Shown here: positions 60,101 to 64,000 of the stretch, in pieces
Numbering within the stretch: position 1 is the stretch's first letter
Layout: every line of letters begins with the position of its first letter
Assembly: GCA_948567375.1 (NCBI GenBank)
Contig: OX419759.1
Coordinates: 2,643,303 to 2,707,302 of the forward strand
DNA length: 64,000 nucleotides
Reading direction: 5' to 3'
From: Lunularia cruciata
Lineage: Eukaryota > Streptophyta > Marchantiopsida > Lunulariales > Lunulariaceae
Notes under the pieces: generated by a model
What the model saw: the letters and a program-made list of their open reading frames with translations, nothing else
The model's database searches: none
Told to the model about the DNA's origin: nothing
Translations under genes and position numbers: made by a program

Positions 60101-62939
60101 GTATTTCCTTCCCATGATTAACAATCGTAACCTACGCAGGACAGCAGAGAGTTGAAGGAAGCAATGTGGACAGGCATCAACATCCATCAAGAGGCAACGA
60201 TACTCGGTCTGGAAGGACTAGGAAAACAGAGAGGGAACTAACTATTGCGTCGAATCTTCCGTCAAAGAAACGGCAGAATTCTGCATGTCTGTCAGTGTAA
60301 CTATGACAATTTAAGCCGCATGAAGGGGCCTGCTTGAACAAGCAGGAATCCGATTGGCCAGTTCGCTGTCATCATTCAGTACATTTGCAGCTGGACGTCA
60401 CAGCGCTCTACGCATGCTCAGCATGGAGAATGCTCCAAGAAATTGCAAAATAGAATATATTCGAGAAAAATAGGGCATAATATACAGTTTCAAGTGTACA
60501 AGGGCATTAAGAAAATACCTGTATTTTTCATCAGCGCAGCAATGTAGGTAGTCTTTCCACCTGGCGCAGCACTGAGGAACGGAAGGCAAAACATGTTAGC
60601 TGATTTCCCTCAAGAATGAATTCTAGGTGTCGCAATTACAGCATGAATATTGTTCTGTCGGTAACATGAAGTGACAGTCGCTGCAACACGCTATAACCAC
60701 GTGGCTACACAAAAACTATGGCATATTGAATCACGAAAGCCATTACCAACAAGGGAGGAATTCTTACGCCATATCAATGACACGCTCTTTCTCCTGAGGT
60801 GCCAACGCCATGACTGGTAGAAACGACGACGCACTCTGGAGCTGAAAGGGAAGGAGTAAGGACCCACAACATTCAGATACAAATTTGTCATGAACTGGTA
60901 GTCAGCATCATTACTTAAATGAAGAAACGGAATCACATTCCGAAATGTTGGCTTACGGTAACAAACTAATGGGATGATACGAGTGAGAATCAACTAATAG
61001 GTGAGAAGGAATTTACCATGTAATGTCCAGCCATATATTCTGGAGTGGCACCGACGGGGACTTTGGATTCATAAACTACAAGTCCAACCTTCGACCATTT
61101 TCCTAAAGGGGCCAAGTTTACCCCACGATTTACGAGGACGTCTAGAAGCTCTCGCCTTCGAGCCTGCATCCCGGAGTAGAGCGGAATATGAGATGATAGA
61201 CACAGGGTGACGGCCGACCAGTAACTTGTGAGACACTGTAGAATTTGTTTCATTAAAGTTGGGAATCTCGCAATAGTTAAGGCAAAGTAACTGATGCAGG
61301 ACTGCAGCACAGCGTACCTTCAAAGTGTTTGTTCTCAAACACACTGGACGAGGTGTCTCGTTTGCTTCGAGAAATTCGACGGTCTCCGCAACAGGGAACA
61401 TCTGTATTTCAATAACAGAGTTCAGTCCAAGGCTATTCGAATGATAGATAACCACCGTTAGCGATGGTAAAAATTGCGAGACATAGGCGAATAATAGCGA
61501 TTTGGCCCGGACTACGTCGCCTGTAATCACTGGAGAACACAACGGCACCTCCGCAGCAATGTGAGATACTTTTGGAGGCAAGAGGAAGATGAACAGCGTA
61601 GAAAACGTAGATTCGCTTACCTGCATGAACATGTTCATTAGAAACTCATTGTATCCATAATAGGAAGCGAGATCTGCAGCAAGCTGCTTGGTATAGTCCC
61701 CTCGATCAGATCCCTCGGCTCGAAGTTGTTTGAAATTCGATAAAACTCGAACGACTGTCAGAATATGACCAGTAAAGAAGGTCAGACAGGGGTGGTGCAA
61801 CAAACCCGGTGTAATCACTTGTTCTATACATCACTTAAAATCATCTCATTCTTTGAACGGAAAAAGCTAGGTGAAAATTTACGAAAAATGCATTTGCGAT
61901 TTCTGCGCTTTGAAGGGGTGAGGAATGCGTACTTTCTTTGATCCGCGATTGAATCTTGGTCAAATCTGGTGGTCGTTTGGAGTCTTCCTCGAGCTCCTGA
62001 AAGAATGTAGTGTCACAGAGGTAATAGTGAGGATTGGGGGTTTCATCTGAAATCGCCATGAGAAAGTCCGACGAACTATGGAACATTTTGGGAAAAATAA
62101 TAGCTTAAAAATGCCAATGGCTGCTTAGAGGCTTACTTCAGCAGTAGGTAACCTGAAATCGTCAGATTCACCCTGAATGTTGAGCTGCATCTCAGCTTCT
62201 GCATCCGCCTCATCACGAGCCGTCTGTGCGTCCAGTTTCCGCGACTTCTTCTCGACATCCATTTCCTCATCACTGTCGCTACCATCTGAATTTTGGACGG
62301 GTTCACCTCATATATGAATCCAGGAGTCCTAGAATCAACATTCTCTAAATGTGCTGCACTATTTTGAAAAATGATGGTGATTGTGAATACCAGGTCACAT
62401 TGTAACAAATCTCCCAGAGGGAACCGGCTTCCGCACTGACAGTGACATTTTGGAATTTACAGTTGGGAATATGGTTCTCACATTTAAGGTAAAATCAGTG
62501 ATAAAACGTTTCATATATCATAGGCGGCCAACGTAGGACTCAAATGCATACCGTCTGAAAATGATAGACCTTCCGGATCATCGTTGAGCTCCAATCCGTC
62601 ATCACTGTCACTATCACTGCCAAGTAGGTTTGCCTTCGTGACATCGAGCTCGTCCTCATTCTCCTCATCGTCCTCATCCCCTTCCTCATCACTACTATTA
62701 TCCTTCTGTTTTAACCACTTGCTGTTCTCATCTGTAAAGCCTATCTTCTTCTTCATCTCTGGTTTGTCTCCTTTTCTCTTTCCTGTCCGAGGGAGGGATG
62801 CCATTGGCATCTCTCCCTCGGAAGAGAAATCATCTACATGCTCAGCATTCTCCACTGCCTTCACGGCCTTCTTCGCAGCCGACTTCGTTGGTGTCTTCTT
62901 CCCTCCCTTCTTCTTCCCACCCTTGACAAGGGCAGCCAT
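57133..62939 (-). CDS. NOP2: NOP2/NSUN1 25S rRNA cytosine-5 methyltransferase
   Basis: Fourteen exons on the minus strand: 62939-62552, 62285-62137, 61996-61933, 61754-61621, 61401-61318, 61163-61017, 60841-60768, 60571-60519, 58872-58763, 58554-58486, 58291-58124, 57967-57888, 57768-57669, 57552-57133. All keep frame and give 679 residues. The lysine-rich and acidic N-terminus suits a nucleolar protein. NOP2-specific segments follow ([57 protein letters not shown]). The SAM-binding motif is [11 protein letters not shown] (345-355), then FANELK and NYDGR. Two cysteines of the RNA m5C methylase mechanism are C420 (DAPCSGTG) and C474 (YSTCS). The C-terminus is a charged, lysine-rich tail. The family methylates a 25S cytosine and is needed for 60S ribosome assembly. 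Intron 8 hosts three snoRNAs. Confidence 0.96.
59733..59831 (-). ncRNA. C/D-box snoRNA copy 1 (yeast A2256-type 25S guide)
   Basis: Lies in NOP2 intron 8 on the sense strand of the gene. The ends pair perfectly as GTGTCTG/CAGACAC. Box D is CTGA (59,740-59,743). Immediately upstream is the guide GTCATAGTTAC, complementary to 11 bases of the conserved 25S segment GUAACUAUGAC. The fifth base from box D faces the A before CUAUG, the yeast A2256 equivalent. Box C is irregular (GTGGATGA). An internal hairpin CGCACT/AGTGCG and a C'-like CTGATGA are present. Confidence 0.78.
59962..60058 (-). ncRNA. C/D-box snoRNA copy 2 (yeast A2256-type 25S guide)
   Basis: Canonical box C ATGATGA (60,046-60,052) and box D CTGA (59,966-59,969), with CTC/GAG pairing just outside. 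It carries the same GTCATAGTTAC guide and spacing as copies 1 and 3. The internal hairpin is TGCTT/AAGCA around GTTC. Excision from the NOP2 intron is the usual route for intronic plant snoRNAs. Confidence 0.85.
60284..60384 (-). ncRNA. C/D-box snoRNA copy 3 (yeast A2256-type 25S guide)
   Basis: Box C ATGATGA (60,369-60,375), box D CTGA (60,292-60,295), terminal stem built from TGTACTG and CAGACATG with a bulge, and the same guide. Internal hairpin CCTGCTT/AAGCAGG around GTTC. It is the copy nearest exon 8, about 135 bases from the splice donor. Confidence 0.85.
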
Positions 62940-63069
62940 GGTCTGTGTGACTTCAATTCTGTGCACAGATGGTGGAATTGAGCCAACAAAATTCAATTCA
63001 GAGGGCAAATTGCAATATCAAACCAGATGCATCCCTTCGAAAATCTGTGCATCAACAGACATATCCCAT

Positions 63070-63078
63070 TTAGGGTTT
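63070..63078 (-). promoter_or_regulatory. Telo-box upstream of NOP2 (proximal)
   Basis: AAACCCTAA on the minus strand, 131 bp upstream of the NOP2 start codon. Telo-boxes are common in promoters of plant ribosomal-protein and ribosome-biogenesis genes. Confidence 0.65.
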
Positions 63079-63141
63079 AAGGGGTTCGAACCGAAAACCC
63101 TCTCTCGATCTTCTCACAACTCTAAACCTCTCTTCGTACTG

Positions 63142-63150
63142 AAACCCTAA
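63142..63150 (+). promoter_or_regulatory. Telo-box upstream of NOP2 (distal)
   Basis: A second AAACCCTAA, in the opposite orientation, about 200 bp upstream of the start codon. ACCCTAA also recurs near 63,171. Confidence 0.6.
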
Positions 63151-63179
63151 GTTGAAGCCTTTCCACCTCAACCCTAAGC

Positions 63180-64000
63180 AAAGGGTGGAGGTCCCACCAT
63201 TTCGTCGCGTCGAGACGAACAACCCGTCGCGCGCCTATTGTCCGAGCATTTAGCTACGTACTTATGGAGTTCGTCTTCGTACACCGAATACAAGTTATTA
63301 AACAGCAAAAGTAGGCAAATTATATTTGCACCATCTCTGGACTTCGTATTTCTTCGACGAATCTCGTCGATCAAAGTCGAGATAATTGCCTCATTGGTTG
63401 TCAAAGCGAGGATGCTAGCAGTAAATTCCTGATGATTGTACTTGTTTTTAATTTTTTCATAAACAACTCCTTGGATTCAAATGTTGTATCGAAGGCGTAT
63501 CGCCTGACAATAACCGTGGTACGGTTCTATTCCATGTGCGAGATGAATCAAATTTAAATTAAATCAATCAAATCAAATTTAAGTTTGTCCGAGTGACAGG
63601 TCATGCAGCTATCTGAAAAAGGAGTGTAAATATAATTTCTCCAAATATAAAAGCTTTATATTCTTTCTTATAAACTATTTTAAGCAGGGTGAATTTTATC
63701 ATCCCTGATAGGAATTTTGAGGAAATCGCTTACAAAATAAAGATAAGTCACCCCAAACAATGGAGTGCGTGCATTCATGTCACAAACACATATGTTATGA
63801 AGTATTTGAATTTGCTCTTCGCACCTTTATAAGTTTAGTAATATGTTTAATTTTATTCTCTACCGTTCCTGTGTTAAGTAAAACCTTTTGTAGCAATTCT
63901 CGCCAAGAATTTTCTTTTTAAGACGTTTTACACCCTAGAATGATAGCCTTACACCATCGAAGGTTATAATTCACTCTTACATGTCTACGGGTTTCACTAA
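63180..64000. other. Upstream flank of NOP2, no gene seen
   Basis: Moderately GC-rich to about 63,450, then AT-rich. No coding region recognised. Confidence 0.5.

Noticed and set aside
60842..61016. Box C-like ATGATGC and CTGA in NOP2 intron 6
   Set aside because: The boxes are only ~45 bases apart, with no terminal stem or rRNA-like guide; too short for a C/D snoRNA.
63076..63095. GGTTCGAACC near 63,080 as a tRNA T-arm
   Set aside because: Self-complementary 10-mer only; no acceptor, D-arm or anticodon arm around it.
62584..63150. 188-codon serine-rich plus-strand ORF
   Set aside because: Antisense shadow of the acidic, Asp/Ser-rich first exon of NOP2.

Overview
The window looks like nuclear DNA of a land plant, probably a non-seed plant such as a bryophyte or lycophyte (inference). 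The evidence is intronless H4 and H2B genes of plant type, a plant histone octamer upstream of H4, telo-boxes upstream of a ribosome-biogenesis gene, compact GT-AG introns, and chromodomain Ty3/gypsy elements primed by initiator tRNA-Met. A PrfH-type RtcB gene in a plant nucleus is unusual and also points away from flowering plants.

Layout. 1-6.8 kb is AT-rich and gene-free apart from a decayed pogo/Tigger-like transposase (minus), itself interrupted by an insertion. 6,833-13,432 is a complete but coding-dead chromovirus (plus) with LTRs about 97% alike by eye. 13.4-16.1 kb holds an unrecognised direct-repeat family. 16,161-21,753 is a second, older chromovirus (minus) with a perfect 5-bp target duplication. 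Its LTRs each carry two perfect heat-shock elements upstream of a TATA box. 22-30.5 kb contains short tandem arrays, two oppositely oriented copies of an unrecognised coiled-coil repeat family, and a 1.1-kb imperfect palindrome. Histone H4 (minus, 33,440-33,751) sits in a small GC-richer island. 34.3-47 kb is again AT-rich, with a Harbinger-like remnant, a solo LTR of the second chromovirus family, and three tandem units of about 1.4 kb. Histone H2B (plus) is at 47,615-48,043.

The right end is a genic island. A six-exon RtcB-like RNA ligase gene (52,940-55,363, minus) lies 1.8 kb downstream of a 14-exon NOP2/NSUN1 rRNA cytosine-5 methyltransferase gene (57,133-62,939, minus). I assembled both exon by exon; every junction keeps frame. 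The 1.65-kb intron 8 of NOP2 holds three tandem C/D-box snoRNA genes. All three carry the same guide, which matches the universally conserved 25S rRNA segment containing the yeast A2256 position. A 25S rRNA base methyltransferase gene therefore hosts guides for 2'-O-methylation of the same rRNA, and the neighbouring gene belongs to a family linked in bacteria to repair of cleaved rRNA.

Most promising for follow-up: the intronic snoRNA triplet, the heat-shock elements in the retrotransposon LTR, the RtcB with an N-terminal beta-grasp-like extension, and a Leu-to-Phe change next to K20 in histone H4.
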